Shown here in pieces: positions 10,612 to 21,028 of a DNA stretch of 64,000 bases (the first letter of the stretch is position 1; every line of letters begins with the position of its first letter). This stretch comes from Zygnema cylindricum (lineage: Eukaryota > Streptophyta > Zygnematophyceae > Zygnematales > Zygnemataceae), in NCBI GenBank assembly GCA_037447655.1, contig JBBHKE010001395.1:434001-498000 (forward strand). Direction: 5' to 3'. The notes below the pieces were generated by a model. The model was not told the DNA's origin and ran no database searches. It was given only the letters and a program-made list of their open reading frames with translations. The position numbers were made by a program, and so were the translations under genes.

Positions 10612-11157
10612 TCCACGTGGCGCCAGGTCATGCCACGTCTATAAACGCTAAAGTGATCATTCCGAGATCTCGGCAGCAATGTATGCCGTAAGATTGAATC
10701 TGACATTAAAATTTAGACGTCGAAACAAATGTCTGATTTATTTGTTTCGTGCGAAATGACGTCCCCACTAAACTTTAACTAGTTCTATGTTCCTTCGTTC
10801 ATGTTTTAGTTAATCGTTTTTAAGACTGTACAAATGTTTAAATAAGTATCAAACCCTATGTATCCTAACGAACTTCCACGACAGACTGGTTAGAGCTAAC
10901 GGCTACAGCGCCCTCTGCCAGTCGGAGGTTCGAGTCCTGCCGGACCCAACTTTTTGTTGAGAGTGACTTAAGTCACTTTTTAGTCCAACCAATGGACCTG
11001 AGGCAGCCATGGCTCCATCACTCTCTCTCTCTCGTTCAATGGCTACAACAAGTATAGGGGCAAGAGAGAAGAGATGGAAGCATGCTGCCTACACTTTTTC
11101 TTATATTTTCCGCTAATCTATTTAGACCTAGAAAATACCCAAAAACTTGTTATTTCA
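10612..11157 (-). repeat. 3' LTR of the 5561-17591 copia element, inner part
   Basis: Continues the LTR interrupted at 6018; matches 17040-17591 ('cacgtggcgccaggtcatgc', 'cactctctctctctcgttca'). On the minus strand the LTR begins TGATGAAAT near 11160, preceded by a purine-rich tract (ataaggggag). 10612-10616 is the duplicated target of the inserted element. Confidence 0.85.
10880..10950 (+). other. tRNA-like segment inside LTR (antisense to the element)
   Basis: Contains TGGTTAGAGC, a typical D-loop/A-box-like string, and GGTTCGAGTCC, a perfect T-loop/B-box consensus, about 40 bases apart. It does not fold into a full cloverleaf by eye, so I do not call a functional tRNA. The same segment is at 17304-17374 in the partner LTR. 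Confidence 0.45.
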
Positions 11158-11159
11158 TC

Positions 11160-11446
11160 ACTCCCCTTATTTTCTAGTCTAATTTTAACTTTTCTTTTAA
11201 TCCACATTTTTCCCTACAATATCTTATCTTGGGAGAGGGCACAGGTTTGGTCATCATGTCATCCACCATTTCTTCATCGGATTTATACACAAGATTTACA
11301 ATTTTATTTTCAACCTTTTCCTTCACGAAGCTCAATCTTATGTCCATATGCTTAGCCTTGAAATGATGTTTCGGATTGGCTGCAATAGCAATGGAAGCAT
11401 GATTATCACATAAAATTTTATGTACTCCCTCTTTCATATACCCCAA
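11160..11446 (-). pseudogene. RNase H C-terminal remnant, copia element 5561-17591
   Basis: Minus-strand frame with ILCDNHASIAIAANPKHHF, the last catalytic-Asp region of copia RNase H, followed by KHMDIRLSFVKEKVEN and the ADMMTKP-like end (DDMMTKPVPSPK). This is the usual polyprotein C terminus. The preceding part (about 11447-11730) has lost its frame. Confidence 0.7.
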
Positions 11447-11728
11447 TTCTTACAACAAGGACTTAACCCACGTCAACTCTTTCACAGCAGAACAAAAGGT
11501 CATATACCCAGACTCCATAGTAGACTAAGCAACCACCTTTTGTTGCTTACTGTACCAACAGCAAGCACCTTCCCTCACATACAACACATACCCAGAAGTG
11601 CATCTTCTCATAGGTGCATCCCCATAACTGGCATCACTCCAAGTAGTGATATCAGTGTGTTCCACTCCCAAATGCATCCATAACTCTTTGGTTCCTATCA
11701 GATTTCTTACGACTCTCTTCGCAGCCTC

Positions 11729-12668
11729 CTAATCTCTCTTCCTAGGATCATTAAGACTCCTACTGAGGACTCCTACTGCTGTCGCAATGTCCGGCCTTAT
11801 ACAGCTCATAAAGTAGATCAAACTTCCTACGACTTGTCTATAAGGAATAGACTTTATAAATTCTCTCTCCTCTGGACTCATCTTATCATCAAAGATTATC
11901 ACTCCTCCTTCTATCCCATCACTTATTTTCTTCAAGTCCATAAGAGTGGTAGAACTGTTTGCCGTTTGCCTTTTCCATCTGGAACTTCTCAAGCATATTA
12001 CCTATTGCTTCCTTTCGAGTAAGTCTGATTACATTATTCCCCATATCTCTCTCCATTTGGATTCCCAAAATATACCTTGCCTCTCCTAAATCCTTCATAT
12101 CAAATGTGCTTCTAAGGTCTTTCTTTAACTTATTGATCTTTTCCAAAGATTTACTTAACACCAGCAGATCATCCAAATAAATTGCAATGAAAATCACACC
12201 ATTCTCATCTTCAAACATATAGATAGAATGGTCAGAGTTGATCCGGATATATCCTAGACAGAGAGAAACTCATCTAGTTTCTTATTCCATTGTTGGGGAG
12301 CCTGCTTAAGTCCATATAACGTCTTATGAGCCTACAGACTTTGCTCTCTTCCCCATTCTCCACGAATCCCTTTGGTTGCCGCATGAAGATTTCTTCCTCT
12401 AACTCACCATTGAGAAATGCGGTCTTGATATCCATCTAATGAATTTCCATGTCTTCCGCTGATACTAGATTGAGGAGAATCCTTACTGATGGGAATCGAA
12501 CAACTGGAGCAAACGTCTCCTCATAGTCAATCCCTCTTTTTGGGTGAACCCCTTTGCTACCAAACGAGCTTTATATTTTTTAATTGTATACTCTGGGTTC
12601 AGTTTTAGTTTAAATACCCGTTTAGAGTCAATATGTTTTCTATCGGGGGACAATCCGCTAGTTCCCAA
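11729..12668 (-). pseudogene. Reverse transcriptase remnants, copia element 5561-17591
   Basis: Three broken frames in order on the minus strand. 12483-12668 has [23 protein letters not shown], the N-terminal RT motif. 11919-12218 has IFIAIYLDDLLVLSKS with the catalytic YLDDL and the GEARYILGIQ segment. 11729-11992 has IPYRQVVGSLIYFMSCIRPD and VGVLSRSLNDP. The aligned intact order is seen in the element at 39651-41081. Several frameshifts and stops separate the pieces, so no RT can be made. Confidence 0.75.
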
Positions 12669-12899
12669 GTACTTGCTTCCATGATGGAAGCCATCTCATC
12701 ATTTATGGCTGTAATCCATCTATGTTTTTCTAAGCTATTCACTGCCTCCAAGTATGACTGAGGCTCATCAGGATGAGATAGCTTAGTTACCTTATGAGCA
12801 GCATGTTTTTCTTGTATTCTTTTGATGCTCCTTCTCCCTCCCTCAAACTCTTAAGCTGGAATGGAAGGAAGTCTCGAGTTTCTCCTTATTATCTCATCG

Positions 12900-13434
12900 G
12901 CTCCCCTATTCATGGAAATCGGTTACAGTTCCTTCTCTTATGTCTCCTCGAAGTCCATAGGAATATGTGACGTGTCCAGTAGATCTCCTATATCTTGGAT
13001 CTCCCTTGAATCTGCAATCACTGTTTCACTCATGTCCTTTTCGGGAAAGACATGACTCTCCTCACTTTCAGACTCAAAACATATTTTTATCTTCTTGGTA
13101 TATTTAAAGTGGTCAAATGACTTCCCTTCATCCATGACAACTAGGTGTTTGACCAGATTTATATCTTGCTTTGGTAAGTCATAGACTATATATCCCTTGA
13201 CATCCTCATCTTATCCTACAAAGTATCCAGGTTTGCCCTTAGCATGTAGTTTCTTGTTTTTCTTATCTCTATCAAGAGTGTAAACTTGGCTACCGAATAC
13301 TTTAAGGTGTGAGATATCTAGTTTCCTTCCAACCCATCTCTCATAAGGTGTCATTCCCTTTACGTATGAGGTAAGGACTTTTTTCTTAATGTAGTTGGCA
13401 CTATTCATGACTTCTGCCCAAAATCTCTTTCCTA
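12900..13434 (-). pseudogene. Integrase C-terminal and linker remnant, copia element 5561-17591
   Basis: 13211-13434 encodes KIGKRFWAEVMNSANYIKKK, TPYERWVGRK and LKVFGSQVY, the conserved C-terminal part of copia integrase. 12938-13135 encodes the acidic linker (DEGKSFDHFKYTKKIKI). The upstream integrase core continues beyond 14491 because a solo LTR was inserted at 13440-14486. Confidence 0.7.
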
Positions 13435-13439
13435 TTTTC

Positions 13440-14486
13440 TGAAACTCTGAGACCTCCATAAGTCCTCAGAGTGGACAGCTTCCAAGAAGCCTCTAGGATA
13501 ATCCTGACCCCTTTGTGTTTCAGCAAAAATAACTGCCACCCTGGAAAACAAAAACCCTGACTACCTGCACCCCTGTGAAGGCAAGACTCCCCTGAGTTGA
13601 TAGCAAAAAGAATCTCTGAATTTGCTCCCCTGAGCAGTAAGTTATGGAGGGTCAAAGTTGACCTTTTGTACAAAAGCTCTCTGGGAGAGAGGGTCCTATC
13701 TTCTAATTTTTTCTAAGTCCTATCTCTCTCACAGACTCTATCTACTGATGTACGGACCAATCAGATTACAGTTCCGTACGCAAAAGTACAGCTGCCGGTG
13801 TACTTTATGTACGGACATTGTACGACATGGCCTAAATGTCCACACGTGGAATATCCGGATTCGCTCCTCTAATCCTCGGAGATGCCGCGCTCCAATGTTA
13901 CATCGCCACGTGTCATACGATGTGGCGCTGCCCACAAACCGCCGAATTCTCCTTCCGCGATCTCGGCGTAATTTCCGGCCGTCCGATTAAACTCGTATTT
14001 GATCGTAGCCGTAATAAATATATGCGCGGTATTCGTTTCGCTTACAAAATCAATGCGCGGTATTGATTTCTTATCCGTACCGCAATTCGTACTTTTACAA
14101 TACCATATCTATGTATCCCGTTAACAGTTATAGTTAAATGATTTATCCTACGTGTACATGTTTAAATAAATATCGTACTATATACTATGTAACAGTACCT
14201 CTAGGCTTAACGGCTAAGGCTACCGGCTATCTACCAACTGTCGGCCGGCAGGTACCAGGATCAAATCCTGCCGCCGGCACTTACCTTTTAGTAATTAATC
14301 CCTAGACTAATATAAATTTCCCGTAAACCTGAGGATAGCCTAGGTAGCCATGGCTCTAGCTTCCTCTCCAATTTCTTAGTGACTGCGACAAGTTTGAGAG
14401 TTGGAGAGAGAAGTTAGAGGTAGACTGCCTCGGCTTCTTTGTTTCTATTCAGACCTAGAAAATATTTAAAACCATTAATTTCTACA
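13440..14486 (-). mobile_element. Solo LTR of the 35582-42279 copia family, nested in integrase
   Basis: Minus-oriented LTR of 1047 bp. Its ends correspond to the TG...CA ends of the LTRs at 35582 and 41226, and it is flanked by a perfect 5-bp duplication ttttc (13435-13439 and 14487-14491). The host element's integrase reads across the site when the LTR and one duplicate are removed, confirming the insertion point. The full element was lost by LTR-LTR recombination. Confidence 0.9.
14203..14280 (+). other. tRNA-like segment inside solo LTR (antisense)
   Basis: GGATCAAATCC, a B-box/T-loop-like string, lies in a GC-rich hairpin (ggcagg...cctgcc) downstream of 'ggcttaacggctaagg'. It is equivalent in place and orientation to the segments at 10880 and 17304 in the other family and appears in reverse at 35797-35875 and 41440-41520. 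Confidence 0.35.
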
Positions 14487-14491
14487 TTTTC

Positions 14492-15046
14492 TTGTCACCC
14501 AGCATACTAAATACACTATCTCCTAGTGTTCGGTTCAAACTTTCAGCTACCCCATTTTGTTCAGGGTTATATGGTACAGTTTTCTGGTGCTGAACTCCTT
14601 CATCTCTTAGGTATTCAACAAACTGGTTAGAGGTATATTCTCCCTAATTATCACTCCTTATTCTCTTAATGGGGGTTCCATGCAACTTCTCACTCCAGGC
14701 TTTATATTCTTTGAAGTAAGTTGGTGTTTCAGACTTTGTTTTTAGGAAGTAGACTCTAGAGTACCTAGACCAGTCATCGGTTATTGTTAACATAAACCTC
14801 TTCCCTCCAACCGAAGGAACTCTTGCAGTTCCCCAGATATATCTATGTGGACTAGATCTAGTACCTTTTCCCCCCTATATGTGGCGGATTTGGGAAAAGG
14901 AAGAATGTGAGCTTTTCCTTGAGCACATCCACTACAATCACCACCATTTCATTATCACCAAACTGAATGCCTTCTATTGCACCAAGCTTCTTCATTTCCC
15001 TCAACCTATCAAAATGCACATGCCACAACCGCTTATGCCAAATCAC
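14492..15046 (-). pseudogene. Integrase N-terminal and core remnant, copia element 5561-17591
   Basis: 14858-15046 encodes MIWHKRLWHVHFDRLREMKK, the GAG-pre-integrase HHCC start. On the minus strand 14492-14590 encodes an NPEQNGVAE-type core end just before the solo LTR. Stops and frameshifts break the region. Confidence 0.65.
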
Positions 15047-15199
15047 AATTTTGGAACACCAAGATAGTAAGCATTCTTCTTTTCATTACTCAGGTTAAGC
15101 CTAAACATGCCTTAGCTACCCTTATCTGCCGTGAAGTAGACTTCATCCCCATACTTAGTTGTGAAGACTCCTTTTCTAGTGAAGGTATCAAACTCTTTG

Positions 15200-15745
15200 T
15201 CATTTAACACAAATGTAGAGACAAGTTTGGTACTCAGCTGGGGAATGTAGAGTACATCTGAGAATGTGAGTATAGAAGTCTAACCCTCCACTAAGACTTT
15301 GAAATCTACTAACCCCACTAGATCTGTAGCAACCACTCTTCCATCCCCATACTCTCCCATCCCCATACTCTATCTCTACAATATGGATCATTCTTAGCTT
15401 AGTGAAGAGTTGCTTATCACGACATATATGCATGGATGCATCTGAGTCGATGATCCATCCTTTCTGTGGAGCTTCTCGAATTGCTCCAAGAGCACACTTC
15501 TGTCTCCGAGGAATCTCCTTCTCCTCTAGACTCTCGTCAAGAAGAAGCACCCCATCCTCCTCAGAGGACTCGTCCTCGGTTTCTCCTGCACCTTTGTGAC
15601 CACAAGTACCTTTTTCTTCCCTCCGGAAAATCCCCCTCCACGATTTTGTTGGAGCCTTAGCTCTGACAGCTTGACACAATCCACGATAAAGTGTCCCGGC
15701 TTTTTGCAAATATGACAAAGGTCCTTTGGGGGCCTTGGTCCTCAA
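15200..15745 (-). pseudogene. Protease and zinc-knuckle region remnant, copia element 5561-17591
   Basis: A 181-residue minus frame. GWIIDSDASMHICRDKQLF is the aspartic protease active site with DSGAS changed to DSDAS, which should inactivate it. The acidic stretch before it (EEDGVLLLDESLEE) and the REEKGTCGHKG region match the order in the element at 37396-37800. Confidence 0.65.
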
Positions 15746-16582
15746 AGCTGATCTCTCTCTCCTTTTAATGGTTTTTTCAGATCCTTCCCCTATCGGTTTC
15801 CTCCTGCACCTAGAGTTTCAATGCTCTTCCCCCCCTCCTAATCTCAATTGTGTTCTCCTGCACAAGTATCATCCGGACACTGTGTTCCACTTCTATGAAC
15901 AGATTAACTATCAGTCATTTCCTTGTACTCGATACAATATGTTTTCATACTTGTCGGGTAACTTAATGATGAGAGTGCTAATTTTTATCTTCATTGTACT
16001 TGTCCACCCGACACTCTCTATCTCTATATAGAAACAAGAGAGATCATTACAATAGTCTAACATCTTTCCCCCTTTCTAAGTATAATTTCCTAACTTTTGT
16101 TCAACCAACTGGAGCTCTTGAATAATACAAGCTCTATAGATTTCCATAAAACTCACCCACAACTCCTCGGCCTTGTAAATGTGAAGATGGGGGGTTTCCA
16201 AAGCTTGAGTGGGGTGACTTAGAATGAAGTTTTTGGCAGCCATGGTGATGTCTTCCCACGTTTGGGTGTCGTTCTCCGCGGTCTTCACGGTCGTCGCTCC
16301 GGGTGCCATGGTAATAAGAGCAATTAGAGTAAGAGGCGTCTCCTTCACCTTCCCCTCTTTGGACACACTGCAGTCCCCATCATGTGCCTCCTCTGCTGCA
16401 GCAGATGTTGCTGCTGCAAACTTTATTCCACCAAACCCAGGTAGAATTCCGTGAGGTGGACGTTTCACTTGTCCACTAACAATGCCCCAGTATCGTTTTT
16501 CGCACAAAGCCCCCATCATCATGGCTTCTTAATAGATGAACCCTGATCCATTGAAGGTGGGCACCCTAGAGGGTGGGCCCAT
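15746..16582 (-). pseudogene. Gag remnant starting in the primer-binding site
   Basis: On the minus strand an ATG at 16582-16580 inside the primer site opens MGPPSRVPTFNGSGFIY, then an in-frame TAA at codon 18, then the same frame continues to 16076 with CEKRYWGIVSGQV and ENDTQTWEDITMAAKNFIL, matching the Gag of the element at 36641. The C-terminal gag part (15746-16075) is out of frame. The retained frame after the single stop supports the primer-site ATG as the original start. Confidence 0.7.
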
Positions 16583-16586
16583 AACC
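16572..16586 (-). promoter_or_regulatory. Primer-binding site, anticodon-arm type
   Basis: Minus-strand GGTTATGGGCCCACC directly follows the 5' LTR. All 15 bases complement the plant initiator tRNA-Met anticodon arm as I remember it. Contains the gag ATG. Confidence 0.8.
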
Positions 16587-17591
16587 TGCAATTATGTGTC
16601 CTCCATTGGACTACAGAATTCAGGAAGCCTCTAGATAGCTTTTAGCTAACGCACTTCAAGCCACAACCACTGCTACCCAAGACGGCAAACTGACAATCTG
16701 ACTGCACCCATGTGCACCTTGGACTCCCCTGAATCCGTATCAAAAAGAATCACTGAAAACGACCAACGAGCCGATAAGTTATGAGGTGGCAAAGATGCCA
16801 ATTTATACAAAGCTCCCAAGGGAGAGGTAACTGTCTAAAAATATCGCAAGTCCTACTTCCCTCTCACAACCCCTATCTACTGATGTACGACCCAATCACA
16901 TAACTGTAAAGTATAGAAAGGTATTACGGCCGATGTCCTTTCTGCACGGCTTGTGTACGACAAGGCCGCTGAGTGGACGCGTGTCAACCTTTCACTCGTC
17001 CGTACGCTCCTCGGAATTCCTACGACCAAATGTTATTCCTCCACGTGGCGCCAAGTCATGCCACGTCTATAAACGCCAAAGTGACAATTCTGGGATCCCG
17101 GCAGCAATGTATGCTGTAGGCTAAAATCTGACATTGAATTTTAGCTGTCGAAACAAATGTCCGATTCATTTTTTTTGTGCGAAATGACGTCCGCACTAAA
17201 CTTTAACTAGATCTATACTCCTTCGTTCATATTTTAGTTAATCGGTTTTATGACTGTACAAAAGTTTAAATAAGTATCAAACCTTATGTATCCTAACGGA
17301 CTTCTACGACAGACTGGTTAGAGCTAACGGCTACGCCGCGCTTCTGCAGGTCGAAGGTTCGAGTCCTGTCGGACTTAACCTTTTGTTGAGAGTGATTTAA
17401 GTCACTCTTTAGTCTTGCCTATGGAGTTGAGGCAGCCATGACTCCATCACTCTCTCTCTCTCTCGTTCAATGACTACAACAAGTATGGGGGCAAGAGAGA
17501 AGAGATGGAAGCAGGTTGCCTACACTTTTTCTTATCTTTTCCGCTAATCTATTTAGACCTAGAAAATACCGAAAAATTAGTGATTTCAACA
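16587..17591 (-). repeat. 5' LTR of the 5561-17591 copia element
   Basis: About 1.0 kb; on the minus strand begins TGTTGAAATCAC and ends at TGCA next to the primer site. Contains the tRNA-like segment 17304-17374 on the opposite strand and a CT-rich run near 17450. Confidence 0.85.
17304..17374 (+). other. tRNA-like segment in 5' LTR (antisense)
   Basis: Has TGGTTAGAGC and GGTTCGAGTCC as in 10880-10950, and here CGACAG and CTGTCG at the ends can pair as a 6-bp closing stem. Not a complete cloverleaf. Confidence 0.45.
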
Positions 17592-17606
17592 CTTTTTGCC
17601 TGATGG

Positions 17607-17965
17607 TGGTTCACCCTAAGTTAATCTCCAGCGTGCTCTCACCGTGGAGCTCACGTAACGACAAAAAGTGACTGTCTGCAAAACTTTTATTTACATGTGG
17701 TTATCGCAGTTTTTCTACCGTAAACGTTCGCCGGCCGTGTGAATTGCTAATTTTATTATGACGGTCGACGTTCGCAAGCGCGGCAAAAGTTTAAACTGTT
17801 GAACAATATTTTGAAATTCAAAGTTGTCCAACCAATTGACCGTCAAATTTAGACTCAACGGTACTTTAGTTGTACCAATGTGTAATTTAAACGTACAATT
17901 TTGACAAAATGACGTAAGCGACTTTGCGCAACCAAAACAGTCATTGCCATGATCAATTCCCATTA
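17607..17965. repeat. 0.36-kb dispersed repeat, copy b
   Basis: Reverse complement of 2700-3064. It adjoins the outer end of the long inverted repeat's right arm. No gene called. Confidence 0.55.
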
Positions 17966-18019
17966 ACTATTCTAAAACATGACAATTAAGTATGCACAAA
18001 AAAATAAACTTGATTGAAC

Positions 18020-18243
18020 TACACCATACATCGCTATTAGCGTTAATAAATTTTTCGCCACTTACAACATTTTTTTCCCGTATACATTTATCCAATTTTC
18101 AATTTGAGACCGCCAATGTTATGCTGAGAATCTTAGATTTCAATCGCAACCATTAGATCCACAATCCGACATATGTGTACAGAGAAAAGATGGTTTAAAA
18201 GACGAAAAAAACATTAACACTAATAGCGATTCACGGTGTTGAG
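18020..18243. mobile_element. MITE-like element, family M, copy 3 (most complete)
   Basis: About 224 bp with long imperfect terminal inverted repeats: left 'acaccatacatcgctattag' with 'cgttaat', right 'attaacactaatagcgattc' with 'acggtgtt'. The inner halves (cgccacttacaacattttttt and its counterpart near 18190-18215) also pair. No coding capacity. Confidence 0.65.
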
Positions 18244-18325
18244 TGATCAACTCCAATAGCGATTGGGAGTGTGAACTGTGAAGTACACATTAAATCGCGC
18301 GCTATTACAGTATGTGTTTTTTTTG

Positions 18326-18716
18326 TAGTGTTGTATATCGGCAATAAATTTATCACGAAAACACCCGTACCGATATTTATCGGTTACCGAACGCAGGGGT
18401 CCCTATAAAAACCAGGACAACAAATTCCTTATCTAGATAAGTGGAAAATATAATTATATAATACCGCTTTATAATACATTATATATTTTCGTACAGCCAG
18501 ATGCCATGTAACAACCTGTTCGTATCCGTGGAGCGGTATAGCAGCGGTTACTAACGCATAAAATGGTAAAATGTACGGGTCGAACCATACTATTATCGCC
18601 AATAGTTATCGATACCGGTGTTATCATCGATATGTCGTGCCAGTGTATCGACTATTGGCAAACCAGAAAAAGGTATATATCGATTATCGGCAAAACCCTG
18701 CCGATACACAACACTA
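18326..18716. mobile_element. MITE-like element with TAGTGTTGT termini
   Basis: Ends TAGTGTTGTATATCGGCA (18326) and, in reverse complement, TAGTGTTGTGTATCGGCA (18716), 17 of 18 bases alike. The 391-bp interior is rich in 'atcgat' and 'taccg' and has no coding frame of note. T-runs flank both ends. Confidence 0.55.
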
Positions 18717-18719
18717 TTT

Positions 18720-20377
18720 TTTTCCCACTGAGAACACCACTTTGCATACTTGTCCGGTTTTTTATTGGAGAATATCAAATTGCGTTATCAACACTTAATT
18801 TGAGTCAAACACACTCTCACTCAAATTAGAGTGATTGATTCTAATTTTAGAGTGATTTGTACTGTAGGGAATCACAACTGTAATCACAAAAAGTTGAAAT
18901 TTAATTGATGATGCAGAAAATAAAAAAATTGTAATTAACTGCTGATAAAGAAAAAAAGACAAAAAACCGTTGCTAATTAAGAAAAGTAAAATCCATTTAC
19001 ATTGTTTTGTCAGGAAACAACTTAAATAATGTGTATCTTAAGCATATATCTGTTGTTTTTGGAAGATTCAGTTTTGCACATGCGTGCGCGTATTTGCGTG
19101 CGTATGTAATTTGCGGAGTTCGAATGTGGAGGTTCGAACGGATTTGCGGATTGGGGGTTTATTGTACGAGTAAAACTAATTGACTAATTGAGTGGCGCTG
19201 AATGTGTAAGTGAAATGGACGGCAGATCGCGAAGCAATCCGATGTAAAATATTCTAAAGAGTCAAAATAGTACGTCGCACGTACGAAACAGAATGCGACA
19301 CGCGACAGCTATAGAAAAGGACGCTTCCTGTACGAAACGTCTTATTTAAACATGTGTACTCTATATGCGACTAGCGCATTTATTGCAAACGACGCATATT
19401 CAGTACGGAAAAGATTTGTAAGGTATGGATTAACTTCGGCAAGTGGTTAGAGCTACACGTGGAGGGCGAGACGGCGTCCGCCGATATTTTCAAGGGATCG
19501 CATTGTTTAAATGTCGTATTATCAAGTGGACCGTACATATGCGATGTCGGTTCACTACGTGGTTCCATCTACAAGTGACTAAGCAAGTTGTCATTTAGCG
19601 GCCGGATTTTGCTGACCCGTTGGTGAAAATATTTGAAATAACATTGTCTTGTCTTATGTGTATTATTAATTTAGTATTGATTATGACAATTTTATTTAGG
19701 TGATCATTTAGGGTTTCGGCAGTTTAATTTGTGTGTGTGAAGTCTCGTACTTACAGACAAGTGTACTCTTATGATTGGTCGACTCTCAAGTGTAAACTTA
19801 CAGTTAGGATTATTTGTCGTAATAGGTTCTCAAGGTGTAATACTACTTAGTGGAAGCTACGTTGGTATTCTTGACATGTAGCGATTCGTTGACAGCTCAC
19901 AAGTGTATATATAGGAATGAGCTTTGTTAGGAACTAATCATCAATGCTTAGCATGAAAAATAGGGACCGAAGATGTAAACTTTTAGGATTGCCGATTAGG
20001 TCATGCATTTAAATGATACATTTATCATCTGATTATACTATTGTTTATATGTGATGCATTCATTTATTATTATTTTTATGTGTTAATTTTATGTTTGTTT
20101 GATATGCATTGTTAACGCATTTGTCCTAGGGTTTTTTATGTTGATTATTCCATCAAACCTTAGATATTATCCTAAGGTTTGTTTATGTTGATTACTCCAT
20201 CCAACCTTAGTTGTGTTTGTTATGTCATGCATTGTCTTAGGGTTTGTTATGATGATGGAGATATATAAAGCTTCTATTCTATGAAACCCTAGATTATTTC
20301 ATGCGTCTGTGTACGCATGCTTGCTCCGTTTGTGTGCCGATGAATGATTGCATCTGTGTATGCATGTATGTTAAATG
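18720..20377. other. Intergenic DNA with a diverged LTR fragment
   Basis: No gene recognised. 19053-19260 resembles the LTR of the gag-only element. Around 20126-20245 a degenerate 46-50-bp motif ('ggtttnttatgttgattayt') occurs two to three times. Confidence 0.5.
19053..19260 (+). repeat. Diverged LTR fragment related to the gag-only element
   Basis: Shares with 6019-6210 the start 'tgttgttt', then 'cggattggggg', 'tgagtggygctgaa/tgtgaa', 'aatggacggcagatcgcgaa' and 'atccgatgtaaaata'. The right boundary is lost. Confidence 0.5.
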
Positions 20378-20382
20378 GAGGG

Positions 20383-21028
20383 TGATAGGAATAAGAGTCA
20401 ATCGGAATGCGCTCACAATTACTTAAATGTCTCAATGCGGAAGCGATATTAAAATGAACTCAAACATTATAACACATCAAAAGCGCATAATCCAAAATAG
20501 AGAGAAATTATATACTCAATAACATAAACTCATATTAACTCAATTCTTAAACATTACACTTCTCTTAATTCATTCCTCCTTAATTGACTCTTGATTGATT
20601 CCTAATCGTTATACAATCTAACTCACACAATGGCTTTATAACTTAGCCGTAGAAACAATCTAGAACACTAACTCTAAAAGTGTCTAAATGTACTTAGACG
20701 TAAATGTGGTACAAAACAAAATGAAACTACTAGAAACAAAATTGACGAAGTCCTGTACGAATAATTTAACTTACGCGAAACGAAACTACTAGATGTACGT
20801 CGCGCGAAACGAAACTTCTCGACGTAAGGTACTAGAAATCAAACGAAACAAAATAAATCAAATCATATCTAATCGTGTACACGTGAAAAGTACACGCACG
20901 AAATGTTACATCAAACTATACGAAACAAAACCCAAAGTACGCAAACCGACGCACGGTCAAATCTATATCCACACTAACTACAAACCAACGTAACTTAAAC
21001 GTAGATTCAAAAATTGTACGTCCTAACA
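20383..21028 (-). repeat. LTR 1 of tandem copia array (3' LTR)
   Basis: On the minus strand starts TGTTAGGACG and ends TCCTATCA. Differs from LTRs 2 and 3 at several positions (for example aaaagtgtc for agaagtgtc and attgacgaag for actgacaaag), while LTRs 2 and 3 agree at those sites. Confidence 0.9.

Larger units (their letters stand above)
5561..17591 (-). mobile_element. Decayed Ty1/copia LTR retrotransposon, interrupted by two later insertions
   Basis: Read on the minus strand: 5' LTR 17591-16587, primer-binding site 16586-16572, gag and pol remnants, polypurine tract just before 11157, and 3' LTR 11157-10612 continued at 6018-5561. The 3' LTR is split by a gag-only element (6019-10611) and the integrase region by a solo LTR (13440-14486). 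Without these the element is about 6.4 kb. Flanks are ttttt (5556-5560) and ctttt (17592-17596), a 5-bp target duplication with one change. Order of domains (protease, integrase, RT, RNase H) places it in Ty1/copia. Confidence 0.85.

Noticed and set aside
10880-10950. A functional tRNA gene
   Set aside because: A- and B-box-like strings are present but acceptor and anticodon stems do not pair properly, and it lies inside an LTR in several copies.
20793-20993. A 66-residue protein seen identically three times (also at 26221 and 31649)
   Set aside because: It lies inside the three LTRs, antisense to the element, and is identical because the LTRs are.
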